Shown here: piece by piece, positions 16,453-24,959 of the stretch | Layout of the letters: each line of letters opens with the position of its first letter | Position numbering within the stretch: the stretch's first letter is position 1 | Assembly: GCF_042680805.1 (NCBI RefSeq) | Contig: NZ_JBHUEM010000001.1 | Location: forward strand, 62,001-126,000 | DNA from: Bacillus_CJ salitolerans | Lineage (GTDB): Bacteria; Bacillota; Bacilli; Bacillales; SA4 | Direction of reading: 5' to 3' | Length of the DNA stretch: 64,000 bases | Program-made: the position numbers and the translations under genes | Notes under the pieces: generated by a model | What the model was told of the DNA's origin: nothing | Database searches by the model: none | The model's input: the letters and a program-made list of their open reading frames with translations, nothing else

Positions 16453-16704
16453 GTGGAGGAATTATTAAGTTTAGAGCATTTTAGAGAAGTAAAAAACAAA
16501 GGGTATGGATATATAGCCATTACAGATAAAAACTTACCTAAAAACTGTATCCATCATACATCCTGTTACGAAGTGAAAGAAATGTATTTTAATCAAAAGG
16601 TTATAATTAGTAACAGAAAAAACGGATCATATTATTTTACCGAGGAACCAATGTTAGCAATTTATACATTTGAAAAGATGGAAAAATGTAAAAAGTGTTT
16701 CTAG
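16453..16704 (+). CDS. Hypothetical protein (83 aa)
   Basis: GTG start behind TGGAGGTG. The 83-residue product has no recognised domain. Cysteines in HHTSCYEV and a C-terminal CKKCF could bind a metal. It lies between the DUF262/HNH gene and the decayed recombinase copy, so it belongs to the first cargo segment. It ends only 15 bases before recombinase homology begins, so its 3' end may have been cut or replaced at that junction. Confidence 0.5.
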   Translation: MEELLSLEHFREVKNKGYGYIAITDKNLPKNCIHHTSCYEVKEMYFNQKVIISNRKNGSYYFTEEPMLAIYTFEKMEKCKKCF

Positions 16705-16718
16705 CACTAAAATCAATA

Positions 16719-17220
16719 CGGAAAACCAAACAGAGTTCAAATCGGGGAGTATCCTCTAACAGGTCTATTAAGATGCCTAGCTTGTGGTGCAGGAATAGTG
16801 CATGGAAGAAGCAACTAATAGAAAAAAAAGATGGACCCAAAAGAGTGCTTGAGTAAAAGTGAATTAGTCGATCGTTTAGCAAAGATAAATGATGAGAAGC
16901 AAGTTTTAGAAGATAGGCTAAAACCTCTTGAAACACAGTTGAATCAAAGCAATCAAGTAGAAATATCAATAAAAGTAGTTAAAGAGGTTATGACTAACTT
17001 TGAAAAAGTTATTAAAGAGACTGTTACTACGGAACAGAAGAAGCATTTGCTACATTTACTAATAAGTAAGATTACTATAATAGATAGGAAAAAAATTGAT
17101 TCTATACAAATACAACTTAATAACAGTTTAGTTGATCGCTTTACACTTAAAGGAGAAGAGAAATCGTCTGATGATGATTTCTCTTCTCCTTATTTAGTTC
17201 ACTTTAATATAAAGGAGTAA
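16719..17220 (+). pseudogene. Decayed large serine recombinase, second copy (C-terminal part)
   Basis: Similarity to the intact recombinase starts in the zinc-ribbon region (GKPNRV equivalent), runs through LACGAGIV, then an internal deletion joins KRVLE directly to LSKSELV. From there to the stop at 17218-17220 the frame is open and nearly identical to the intact C-terminus. A 14-bp perfect hairpin (arms 17152-17165 and 17176-17189) matches the terminator in the intact gene. The 129-residue open frame from 16831 is part of this relic. It separates the DUF262 cargo from the EcsC cargo. Confidence 0.9.
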
Positions 17221-17395
17221 AAAAGCCATAATAACTTTCTTCATCTCAGGGAAATGCAATAAATAAGATTGTCGAAATATGAAATAAATTGTCAGGAAAA
17301 AAATGTTAAATATGTTTAAATAGCTCGTATAATTGTACATATGTAAGGATTTTCTCTTTTACTCGTTAAAAGTTGTAAATATAGGGAGGTAACAT

Positions 17396-18241
17396 ATGTC
17401 AAATATTGTAGAAGGAAATAATTCACTTGAACTTATTGTTTCTAATGCAATGAAATTACCAGGTGTAAAGGTAGACAGAAATGAATTTTTAGCAAAAACC
17501 CTTGCCAATCGTATAGGACCCCATGAATTAAGTAATGTTTTAGAACTAGGACCTATCGAAGCTGGGATAGATCCCGAAAAGATTAATAGAATTGCAAAAT
17601 CTTTAATTGAAAGACGCACGCTTCAAAGTTCAGGAGCTTCTTTTGCTGCTGGTCTTCCTGGTGGTGTAGCTATGGCAGCGACAATACCAGCTGATACCCT
17701 ACAATTTTTTGGAGTAGCATTACGTTTAGCTCAAGAGTTAGCGTATCTTTATGGATATAAAGATATGTGGGAAGACGATGAATTGGATTTAGAAAGAGTA
17801 AGGGGAGAATTAATATTATTTCTTGGAGTAATGTTTGGTGTAGGCGGCTCAGCCTCAGCCTTGAAAGTTCTTTCTTCAAGGATATCACAGCAAGTATTAA
17901 AAAAGTTGCCTCAAAAAGCACTAACCAAAACCTTCTACTATCCTATAATTAAAAAGATAGCAGCTATGATAGGGGTAAAAATAACAAAAGAGACATTTGC
18001 TAAAGGTGTAGCAAAGGTAGTTCCTGTTTTAGGTGGAGCTGTTTCTGGTGGATTGACATATGCGTCCATGAAGAAAATGGGTAATCGACTTAGATTATCT
18101 CTTCATGAATCGGTAAATTATACTATGTCTGATTTAGAAAATGATATAAATGTAATTAAAAAGGAAATGCCAGATATTATTGATGCAGAGTTTACAGAAT
18201 TAGAAGAGGAAATTATTGATTCACAAAGCCAAATGAATTAG
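17396..18241 (+). CDS. EcsC-like membrane-associated protein
   Basis: A 281-residue protein behind AGGGAGG. The glycine/alanine-rich stretch SFAAGLPGGVAMAATIPAD followed by ALRLAQELAYLYGY (~75-120) matches the EcsC family signature, as do the later hydrophobic helices (FLGVMFGVGGSASALK, VVPVLGGAVSGGLTY). EcsC-type proteins are poorly understood; several related ones lie in defence islands, where membrane-acting effectors are common. It stands alone between two recombinase tails and is therefore the second cargo. A membrane or abortive-infection role is inference. Confidence 0.7.
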   Translation: MSNIVEGNNSLELIVSNAMKLPGVKVDRNEFLAKTLANRIGPHELSNVLELGPIEAGIDPEKINRIAKSLIERRTLQSSGASFAAGLPGGVAMAATIPADTLQFFGVALRLAQELAYLYGYKDMWEDDELDLERVRGELILFLGVMFGVGGSASALKVLSSRISQQVLKKLPQKALTKTFYYPIIKKIAAMIGVKITKETFAKGVAKVVPVLGGAVSGGLTYASMKKMGNRLRLSLHESVNYTMSDLENDINVIKKEMPDIIDAEFTELEEEIIDSQSQMN

Positions 18242-18254
18242 GAATAATTAACCC

Positions 18255-18344
18255 AAAGAGTTGTATAAAAGACTAAAGGGGAAGAGTTTAGTTTCATCTA
18301 ATGATGATTTCTATTCTTCTTTTTTAGTTTTCTTTGAAATATGA
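18255..18344 (+). pseudogene. Third recombinase tail relic
   Basis: Read in frame, this stretch gives LYKRLKGKSLVSSNDDFYSS and a final FFEI before TGA. It aligns with the last 30 residues of the intact recombinase (KGEEKSSEDDFSS...IYFNI) and of copy two. The palindromic AAGAG.../...CTTCTT terminator arms are eroded. It starts directly after the EcsC gene and precedes the reverse transcriptase cargo. Confidence 0.7.
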
Positions 18345-18407
18345 AAATAGGTGGAGAAAAGGATTCTAGCAAAATATTAAGTTAAGTATTTGGATTATTT
18401 TGACTTA

Positions 18408-18647
18408 ATTAAAAGGATAATGGTAAAATAATGGTAGATTACGCCTCGTAAAAGTAGTTATGAGGGAAATTGGTGAATTTCTGTCAAGCTTTATCTCAAT
18501 TGTAATAACAAGGCTAACCCAGCTAATTACAAACGATAACGCTTCTGAATAACTTGGCATTTGGATACCTCCAATCGTCATAATTAACCAATTCAATATA
18601 CTAATTATAGTATAAGCTATTAGTGCATTTAGTAGCCTCTTTATAGG
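18408..18647 (-). other. Candidate DRT2-type ncRNA/template region upstream of the reverse transcriptase
   Basis: The 309 bases between the recombinase relic and the reverse transcriptase have no ordinary gene. The minus strand is free of stops for 80 codons (18647 down to 18408), unusual for non-coding AT-rich DNA, while the plus-strand frames across 18520-18645 are closed. GCTAACC 18513-18519 can pair with GGTTAGC 18646-18652, enclosing 126 bases (42 codons); a hairpin ATACTA-ATTA-TAGTAT lies inside at 18598-18613. The minus strand also has a TTGACA at 18487-18482. DRT2 systems carry a template RNA here that yields an endless ORF by rolling-circle cDNA synthesis. Confidence 0.45.
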
Positions 18648-18653
18648 TTAGCG

Positions 18654-20039
18654 ATGGTCTATAATTTGAAAGGAGAGTATGCTTGCAAGGGTTTCTTTAA
18701 TAGAGTAATAGGCTACGATTACATACCCTTGCTAGCTCTGCCAAATATGAATAAAAAAAAGTATCGTATAAAGGGTTATAAGCACCTTGATAATAAAAAA
18801 TCAATTGAAAAAGTTAAGGGTAAAATCCAAAATCCTCGATGGGTTGCTGAACATGGATTTTATCCGTTTATGCATTTTGAAATTAAATTTCAAAAGTATA
18901 GCAGAAAAGAAAAACAACCAAAAGAAAAAGTGCGTAAAATTTTTTATGCCTCTCACATTGATAGCTTTATATATAAGTACTATGGAGACAAGCTAAATAA
19001 CCACTATAATTATGTTGTAGATAAACTAGGTATTAATGAAGTTGCGACGGCATATAGAAATAATTTTTCTGGAAAAAGCAATATTAACTTCGCTAAAGAA
19101 GTTATTGATTTTATAAAAGTGCAGAAAAGTGCATATATTTTTGTTGCTGACTTTACTAATTTCTTTGATACATTAGACCATAGGTATCTTAAAGAGAAAA
19201 TCCGATATGTTCTAAACAAGGATACATTACCAGACGATTATTATAACGTCTTCAAGAATATAACAAGATTTAGTTACTTTATTAAAGATACCATAGAAGC
19301 AGAGTTAAAAGCTAAGTACACGGAAAGTGAAATTAAAAATAGTTATAAATATTTTACAGAAGAGGAATTCAGAGCTTTTAAGCATAAAAATATTTACAAG
19401 AATTCTAAGAGCTATGGAATTCCTCAAGGTGCAGGTATTAGTTCAGTCTGCTCTAATATTTATTTACTAGATTTTGATGAAAAAATAGAAAAATATGTAA
19501 AAGGACAAAAGGGATTATATAGAAGATATTGTGATGATTTAATTATAGTTATTCCTATTGAAGGAAAAGTCCAGGACTATAACCATCAAATTCACCAAAA
19601 AATTGTGGATGATATAAAAGAACAGATTCCAAATTTAGAAATACAACCTGAAAAAACAGGCAATTATTTTTATTCTGATAATCAGATTACAGATTTAGAA
19701 TTTAATGAGACAAAATTAGACTATTTAGGGTTTAGTTTTAATGGTAAAGAAGTTCGAATTAGAGAAAAGAGTCTTTTTAAGTATTATACAAGAGCATATC
19801 GTAAAGTAAGGATATGCAATCGGAAATCAAAAGAGTTTGGTCGTAAATCTTATAGGAGAGAGTTATATAAGAATTACTCTCACTTGGGTAAGAGTAAGAA
19901 AGGACATGGGAATTTTCTTAGTTATGCTGAGAGAGCACAAAGAATTTTTGATGAAAATTCTAATACAGTTAACCTTATGGAAACTCAAGTGAAAAATCAT
20001 TGGAAGAGAATTAAGTCTCGTTTGGAAGAGCCTAAATAA
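18654..20039 (+). CDS. Antiviral-type reverse transcriptase, DRT2/UG2-like
   Basis: A 461-residue reverse transcriptase. Motif A is VADFTNFFD (D166), motif B GIPQGAGISS (255-264) and motif C YCDD (292-295), all intact. A conserved N-terminal block (IKGYKHLD, then NPRWVAEHGFYPF) precedes the fingers. It lacks the maturase X and HNH domains of group II introns and is not preceded by a retron msr/msd pattern. A standalone RT of about 460 residues with YCDD and an upstream non-coding stretch resembles DRT2 (UG2), in which the enzyme copies an adjacent RNA to build a toxic repetitive gene after phage infection. The UG2 assignment is from pattern memory. A terminator follows. Confidence 0.85.
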   Translation: MVYNLKGEYACKGFFNRVIGYDYIPLLALPNMNKKKYRIKGYKHLDNKKSIEKVKGKIQNPRWVAEHGFYPFMHFEIKFQKYSRKEKQPKEKVRKIFYASHIDSFIYKYYGDKLNNHYNYVVDKLGINEVATAYRNNFSGKSNINFAKEVIDFIKVQKSAYIFVADFTNFFDTLDHRYLKEKIRYVLNKDTLPDDYYNVFKNITRFSYFIKDTIEAELKAKYTESEIKNSYKYFTEEEFRAFKHKNIYKNSKSYGIPQGAGISSVCSNIYLLDFDEKIEKYVKGQKGLYRRYCDDLIIVIPIEGKVQDYNHQIHQKIVDDIKEQIPNLEIQPEKTGNYFYSDNQITDLEFNETKLDYLGFSFNGKEVRIREKSLFKYYTRAYRKVRICNRKSKEFGRKSYRRELYKNYSHLGKSKKGHGNFLSYAERAQRIFDENSNTVNLMETQVKNHWKRIKSRLEEPK

Positions 20040-20048
20040 ATTATTTGG

Positions 20049-20083
20049 AAGGTCTGACTCTTTTCAAGAGTTGGACCTTTTTA
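20049..20083 (+). terminator. Terminator after the reverse transcriptase
   Basis: Arms 20049-20062 and 20066-20079 pair over 14 positions with one mismatch around a 3-base loop, followed by T-rich sequence. It separates the reverse transcriptase from the DUF4238 gene. Confidence 0.85.
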
Positions 20084-20127
20084 ATAATAATGCTTAGCTG
20101 AATCGATTAAGTGAGGTGAAATATAAT

Positions 20128-21144
20128 ATGGGGAAATCAATTGTAAAGAATCAGCATTATGTTCCTCAAAGATACCTAAGAAAATTTGCAGTGGCTCAAA
20201 AAAAGAAAAATAAAAATATTTACCGCTTCAATATTTTTGATAAAGAAAAGCAAGAATCAAGGGAAAATCAGAATGTGGAGAATTATGCCTCTGAACGATA
20301 CTTTTATGATGTAGCCTTCCATAAACTTCTTGAAGAGGCAAAAGCGGAAGGGATTACTATTGAAGACGGAATTGAGGATTTGACCGATAAAGTAGATAAA
20401 CAGCATTTAGAAAATGTATTTGCAACAAAAGTTGAAACCACAATGTTTGACCCCTTTGAAAATATCATTACAAAATATACATTAACACCAGCAAATATGT
20501 ATACAAAAGTGCAAGTAGTACCAGAGGAAGACAAGGCAACAATTGCCTACTATTTGGCGATCCAATTTGTAAGGACAAAAGAGTACCGAGAAAAGATAAT
20601 TCAAATGTATGAAAAAGGTACAAAGCTATTACTTCGGAAGGGTTTAAAAAATGAAATTGATTCTGAATTTCTGGAAAGTTTAGAAATAAAGTTGAAAGAA
20701 AATAGGGTTAATTTAATTCATAATGAGCAGTTAATAGACACAGAATTATTAGAATCATTTGCTCAGATATTTTTAAAACATATTTGGATTTTTGCTGTTA
20801 ACGAAACAGAAAACTTATTTTATACATCCGATAATCCATTAGTTTTTTATGGTCATAAAGAGCATCAGGGGCTAGGTAGTAAAGGTGTAGAAATAATTTT
20901 CCCAATTACACCAAAATTAGCGTTAGTGATGAGAGAAGTTGAACATTTCCAAAGAGATATACCGTTATACAATAGATTTATTCATATTCCTAAAGAATAC
21001 ATAAATTTCTATAATGAGCTTCAAGTAATTCAATCCTATAAGTATATTTTTTCAAAAGGCGAAAATTTACGTTTGGCTTTAGAGCTGATGGAAAAACATC
21101 CAGAACTTAAGGATATTAATAGGAGTAGGTTTCTGATGGGATAA
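20128..21144 (+). CDS. DUF4238 family protein
   Basis: I start at the ATG nine bases after GAGGTG (20128). The 338-residue protein opens with KNQHYVPQRYLRKFA, the DUF4238 signature, and has ENLFYTSDNPLVFY and IIFPITPKLAL further on, also typical of the family. Function is unknown; DUF4238 genes recur in defence islands and mobile elements. It sits 88 bases after the reverse transcriptase but behind a terminator, so it may be an independent cargo gene. It is the last gene of the accessory run before the IS relics. Confidence 0.75.
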   Translation: MGKSIVKNQHYVPQRYLRKFAVAQKKKNKNIYRFNIFDKEKQESRENQNVENYASERYFYDVAFHKLLEEAKAEGITIEDGIEDLTDKVDKQHLENVFATKVETTMFDPFENIITKYTLTPANMYTKVQVVPEEDKATIAYYLAIQFVRTKEYREKIIQMYEKGTKLLLRKGLKNEIDSEFLESLEIKLKENRVNLIHNEQLIDTELLESFAQIFLKHIWIFAVNETENLFYTSDNPLVFYGHKEHQGLGSKGVEIIFPITPKLALVMREVEHFQRDIPLYNRFIHIPKEYINFYNELQVIQSYKYIFSKGENLRLALELMEKHPELKDINRSRFLMG

Positions 21145-21169
21145 AAACCTCATTTAGATAAACTGCGGA

Positions 21170-21189
21170 GAACCGTACCACAAGTGAGT
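21170..21189. repeat. 20-bp direct repeat, left copy
   Basis: GAACCGTACCACAAGTGAGT matches the sequence at 25011-25030 at 18 of 20 positions, in the same orientation. The two flank the IS21 relic, RsbQ, kinase and IS3 relic. Apart from this, 21145-21452 holds nothing I recognise. Confidence 0.5.
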
Positions 21190-21452
21190 GGCAAACAGAA
21201 TATAACCTTACTTACAATTAAGAAATCACATTATGAAAAAGTTCAATCTAATTTAAGTTAGCCCATTATTGTTTATTTGGATATCAATATTATATAAAAA
21301 TAAGCCTTTATTTAATTAAGTTAGAATAAAGTGTAAATGCTAATCTAAAAATGTACCACTTTTGATTAAACGCTCATCAAAAAATTGAACACCTCATAAC
21401 ACTTTCCTGTAATCTAATAATTGACCACATTATTAGTTTCAGGAGGAAAGGC

Positions 21453-21862
21453 ATGTACGAGATGGCTGATTATGAGTTTATCAGAAATTTACATTTTAAA
21501 CTAGGGGGGTCAATTCGCAGGATCAGTAAAGAACAACATATTTCAAGATAAACAATACGTAAAATTCTTGACTCTAGTTAACTACCCAAATATACGTTAA
21601 CTGTAGAGAAATCAAAACCCGTAATGGACCCTTTCATACCCCTAATTACTGATTGGTTACGAAAAGTCTTGGAATCCCCTCCAAAGCAACGTCATACATC
21701 AGTAAGAGTTTTCAAGAGATTACGAGATGAATTTCATTTTACAAGTGGCGAATCAACTGTTTGTCGACATGTAAGTAAAATTAAGAAGTCTCTCGAACAA
21801 AACAAACCAAAAGGTTTTATCCCACAGGAATTCCCGCAAGGGTTATATGCCCAGTTTGATTG
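21453..21862 (+). pseudogene. IS21-family transposase (istA) remnant
   Basis: An ATG behind AGGAGG opens a frame reading MYEMADYEFIRNLHFKLGG then SIRRISKEQHISR, interrupted by TAA and TAG. It resumes as DPFIPLITDWLRKVLE and RHTSVRVFKRLRDEF, and breaks off at PQEFPQGLYAQFD just before the expected catalytic DW. This is the N-terminal HTH half of an IstA-type transposase. The catalytic domain and the istB ATPase gene are missing, so it is inactive. Confidence 0.85.
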
Positions 21863-21865
21863 AAT

Positions 21866-21981
21866 GCGCTGGAACCGTTTATGCCGTGATCTTCATCTTT
21901 GCCGGCCACCTGCCACGGATCGTAATCTTTAATATCATACTCTAGCTTCCATCTTACTGCTAGGTGGGGCCTATTTGACGT
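21866..21981 (-). pseudogene. Orphan coding-like fragment
   Basis: On the minus strand one frame reads HLAVRWKLEYDIKDYDPW then QVAGKDEDHGINGSSAF without stops, GC-richer than its surroundings. It looks like a piece of a real protein but I cannot name the family, and it is cut at the IS21 remnant boundary. The rest of 21863-22178 shows nothing recognisable. Confidence 0.25.
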
Positions 21982-22178
21982 TCATTTCTAACCTCTCGTA
22001 ACGGAGTGCGGAAAGTTGCCCCAGGTATGATAAGTGGAGATGCATTACTACTAAACCTATTGACGTGGAGTCGAACTACGCTAATAATTATTAATATACC
22101 GTTAAGGTACTACTTCAAATTCAGAGTAATAGTTTTTTCGTTGTGTTACCTATTCTATTTATGAAGGAGGCGCTCATT

Positions 22179-23000
22179 GTGAGTCGTAACATCGATATTA
22201 TAAAGCGAAACGACGTGAAGATAACAGGACTTGGCGATAAGCCCGTTATCTTCGCTCCAGGCTTCGGTTGTGATCAGAGGATGTGGAGGTATGTCACTCC
22301 GGCTTTTAAAAAAGATTACCGAATTATTACCTTCGATTACGTAGGTGCAGGAAAGACCGATCTTCGGTTCTATGACCCTACAAAATACAGTCAACTCTCG
22401 GGTTATGCCCAAGACTTAATAGATGTTCTTGCTGCTCTCCAATTACAAGAAGCTATTTTCGTAGGACACTCTGTCAGCAGTATGATCGGACTGATTGCTT
22501 CTATACAGGATCCTAAGTATTTTGAACGTTTAATTATGATCGGACCTTCCCCGTGTTATATTAATGATCCTCCTGACTACGCTGGCGGTTTTGAAATAAG
22601 CGCTCTCGAAGGTCTCATTGAGATGATGGAGAAAAATTATATCCAGTGGGCAAACCAATTCGCACCTATGATCATGAAAAATGAGGATCGCCCCAATTTG
22701 TCCGAAGAATTGGAGGAAAGTTTCTGTTCGACCGATCCGAATATCGCCGTCAACTTTGCAAGGGCGACCTTCTTCTCCGATAACCGTAAGGATCTTTCGA
22801 AAGCGACCGTTCCGTCGCTTGTTTTGCAATGCGCTGATGATGCGATCGCACCCACAGAAGTAGGCGAATATATACATCGCCGTATGCCAGGCAGCGAAAT
22901 TCGATTTATGAAAGCAACGGGGCACTGTCCTCATTTGAGTCATCCTGAGGAAACAGTAGCACTGATTAAAGACTACCTTTCAAAGTTGCAAGAAATATGA
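22179..23000 (+). CDS. RsbQ-like alpha/beta hydrolase
   Basis: GTG start behind AAGGAGG (22164-22170). The 273-residue protein is close to Bacillus RsbQ along its whole length: VIFAPGFGCDQ..W, GHSV with nucleophile S98, then D221 (CADD) and H249 (GHCPH) as the catalytic triad. RsbQ is the hydrolase partner of the PAS domain of RsbP in the energy-stress branch of sigma-B control and is related to the plant hormone receptors D14/KAI2. Here the downstream gene, overlapping by 4 bases, is a PAS histidine kinase instead of the RsbP phosphatase. GC content is above that of the neighbours. Confidence 0.9.
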   Translation: MSRNIDIIKRNDVKITGLGDKPVIFAPGFGCDQRMWRYVTPAFKKDYRIITFDYVGAGKTDLRFYDPTKYSQLSGYAQDLIDVLAALQLQEAIFVGHSVSSMIGLIASIQDPKYFERLIMIGPSPCYINDPPDYAGGFEISALEGLIEMMEKNYIQWANQFAPMIMKNEDRPNLSEELEESFCSTDPNIAVNFARATFFSDNRKDLSKATVPSLVLQCADDAIAPTEVGEYIHRRMPGSEIRFMKATGHCPHLSHPEETVALIKDYLSKLQEI

Positions 23001-24445
23001 ATGTAGATATAAATCAGATGCCGTGTGGATTTTTATCACTGTCCACAGACGGAATCATTCAGTCGATTAATGATAAACTCTTGGAGTGGATCATTGCAGA
23101 GCGCAGCAATACTGAGGGTCGGCAAGTGGATGCCATTCTAACGGAGTCAAGCAAGATTTTTTACCAAGTTTATATTTATCCTATGATGAAGATGCATGGC
23201 AAAGTGGAGGAGATGTACTTCTCTTTGAAATCCGGCGACGGGTCTGAAGTGCCAATCCTTTTTAATGGAATATGCTGCGAACGGGACGGAGTGATTGTCT
23301 TTGATTGTATCCTTATCAGAACAGTGAATAGACACAAACTAGAACATGAGCTCCTTCTTACGAAGAAAGCGGCGCAGCAGGCCAAGCAATCGATCGTTGA
23401 ATCGGCAATTGACGCCATTATTTTGGCAAATCAAAGAATGAAAATTATAGCGTGGAACAAAGCGGCAGAGGAGCTCTTCGGCTATTACGAACAAGAAGCA
23501 ATCGGGCAAGATATGGAGATCATTGTTCCTGAGCATCTCATAGAAACGTACCGTCGAGGTGTGGAGCGTCTCTGTGCCTCAGGACAAACAATGGCGATTG
23601 GACGAATGGTTGAATTGAGTGGACTTCGAAAAGACGGCACAGAGTTCCCTGCGGAAATTTCTCTTAACTGTTGGCAAACGAATGGCGAATATTACTGGAG
23701 CGCGATCATACGCGATATCACAGAAAGGAAAAAGACCCAGGAGCTTCTTTTGAATTCGGAGAAACTGAGCTTAGCGGGTCAGCTTGCTGCGAGCATCGCC
23801 CATGAAATTCGCAATCCTTTAACGGCGATCAAGGGATTTCATCAATTGATGGAATCAGAGGGTAACGGAAATCCTTACTATTTTGAAATTTTGACAGATG
23901 AACTGAATCGAATTGAACTCATTTTAAACGAGTTATTGCTCCTTGCAAAACCGCAAGCTAAGCAATTAAAGCAAGTGGATTTAAGAGCCTTGCTTGAACA
24001 GGTTTGCATACTTATGGAATCACAGATGCATTTACATAATATTGAAGTAGAAGTGAAGTGCGAACAAAATGTCCCGACTTTCATTCAATGCAATGAAAAT
24101 CAAATGAAGCAAATATTTATCAATTTTCTTAAAAACGCGATAGAAGCGATGCCAAATGGTGGACAAGTAATAATAATGGCTAACAACATCGATGAGGAGA
24201 GTGTTCTCTTACGCATTATTGACCAGGGTGAAGGCATTCCCGAAGACAAACTTGAGAGAATTGGGGAACCATTTTATACAACAAAAGAAAAGGGAACAGG
24301 GTTAGGGCTTATGGTTTGTCGTAAAATCATTGAAGATCATCAAGGATCGTTAAACATCACAAGTAGATTGAACAAAGGAACCACGGTTGAGGTGCTCTTG
24401 CCACTTGGGGAAAAGCCGCAAAACTATGTTCCATCGGGGCACTAG
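22997..24445 (+). CDS. PAS-PAS histidine kinase paired with RsbQ
   Basis: A 482-residue soluble kinase translated through an ATGA overlap with rsbQ. The N-terminal PAS (~5-110, starting MPCGFLSLSTDGII) is the likely RsbQ-regulated sensor. A second PAS spans ~130-250 (AIDAIILANQRMKIIAWNKA). HisKA has H269 in AHEIRNPLTAIKG; the ATPase has NAIEAMPNG, DQGEGIP and GTGLGL. No membrane segments. No response regulator is adjacent, so it may act on the sporulation phosphorelay or a distant regulator. The kinase core resembles the KinB-like protein at 55227. Confidence 0.9.
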   Translation: MNVDINQMPCGFLSLSTDGIIQSINDKLLEWIIAERSNTEGRQVDAILTESSKIFYQVYIYPMMKMHGKVEEMYFSLKSGDGSEVPILFNGICCERDGVIVFDCILIRTVNRHKLEHELLLTKKAAQQAKQSIVESAIDAIILANQRMKIIAWNKAAEELFGYYEQEAIGQDMEIIVPEHLIETYRRGVERLCASGQTMAIGRMVELSGLRKDGTEFPAEISLNCWQTNGEYYWSAIIRDITERKKTQELLLNSEKLSLAGQLAASIAHEIRNPLTAIKGFHQLMESEGNGNPYYFEILTDELNRIELILNELLLLAKPQAKQLKQVDLRALLEQVCILMESQMHLHNIEVEVKCEQNVPTFIQCNENQMKQIFINFLKNAIEAMPNGGQVIIMANNIDEESVLLRIIDQGEGIPEDKLERIGEPFYTTKEKGTGLGLMVCRKIIEDHQGSLNITSRLNKGTTVEVLLPLGEKPQNYVPSGH

Positions 24446-24735
24446 TTGCTTGGTGGAATCTCAGAAAGCTATTCATAAAATGCAAAAAAATAATGAGCAA
24501 AGAATGTGCCTATTTTTGGCCGAATCGCTAAGTGGACCCTGCTTCCTGTCCGGAGGGCGGCTTCTAGACGAAATACGCGAGACACGATTCTCAGAAGGAT
24601 TTTAATGCCCACATTGCATTCGGAAACACACTCTGCCAAGCGGGGTGTGTTTTATTTCGGATTCCAAAGGTCCCCTTAGAACCGGCATAGAACTTGGTGA
24701 TAAAGATAGCATCATGGATTTGGAGCATAATCCCT

Positions 24736-24928
24736 ATGGAGGAAAATGGCCTCACAGCCTCCGCTTTAAACCGTTGGATAAAGCAAGATCAGACCACCGG
24801 TTCTTTTAAGGAAATGAATAACCGTTTGCTGAGAGAATGAGTTAATCTCTTTACGTAAAGAGCTCCAGCGTCTCCAAATGGAGAACGACATTTTAAAGCA
24901 AGCCCCGCTGATCATGGGACGAAAGTAG
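24736..24928 (+). pseudogene. IS3-family orfA remnant
   Basis: MEENGLTASALNRWIKQ followed by GSFKEMNNRLLRE, then after a one-base frameshift ELISLRKELQRLQMEN and ILKQAPLIMGRK before TAG. This is the helix-turn-helix plus leucine zipper of an IS3 OrfA; the start and orfB are lost. It lies in the 957-base stretch 24446-25402, which otherwise holds only terminators, a 20-bp repeat copy and short uninterpretable frames (for example a 34-codon frame at 25181). Confidence 0.8.
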
Positions 24929-24959
24929 CTATCATACGGAATAACATTAATTGTTCTCG

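Noticed and set aside
16831..17220. Treating the 129-codon frame as a free-standing gene
   Set aside because: It is the open end of a decayed recombinase; homology continues upstream of its ATG to 16719.
18405..18596. Minus-strand 63-codon frame as an ordinary gene
   Set aside because: No ribosome binding site and no separate promoter context; it makes more sense as part of the candidate template region upstream of the reverse transcriptase.
18654..20039. Reverse transcriptase as a group II intron maturase or retron
   Set aside because: No maturase/HNH domain, no intron domain V motif nearby and no msr-msd foldback; the YCDD motif and length fit the unknown-group defence enzymes better.
24387..24605. 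72-codon frame overlapping the end of the RsbQ-linked kinase
   Set aside because: It shares sequence with the kinase 3' end in another frame, has no ribosome binding site, and lies in IS debris.
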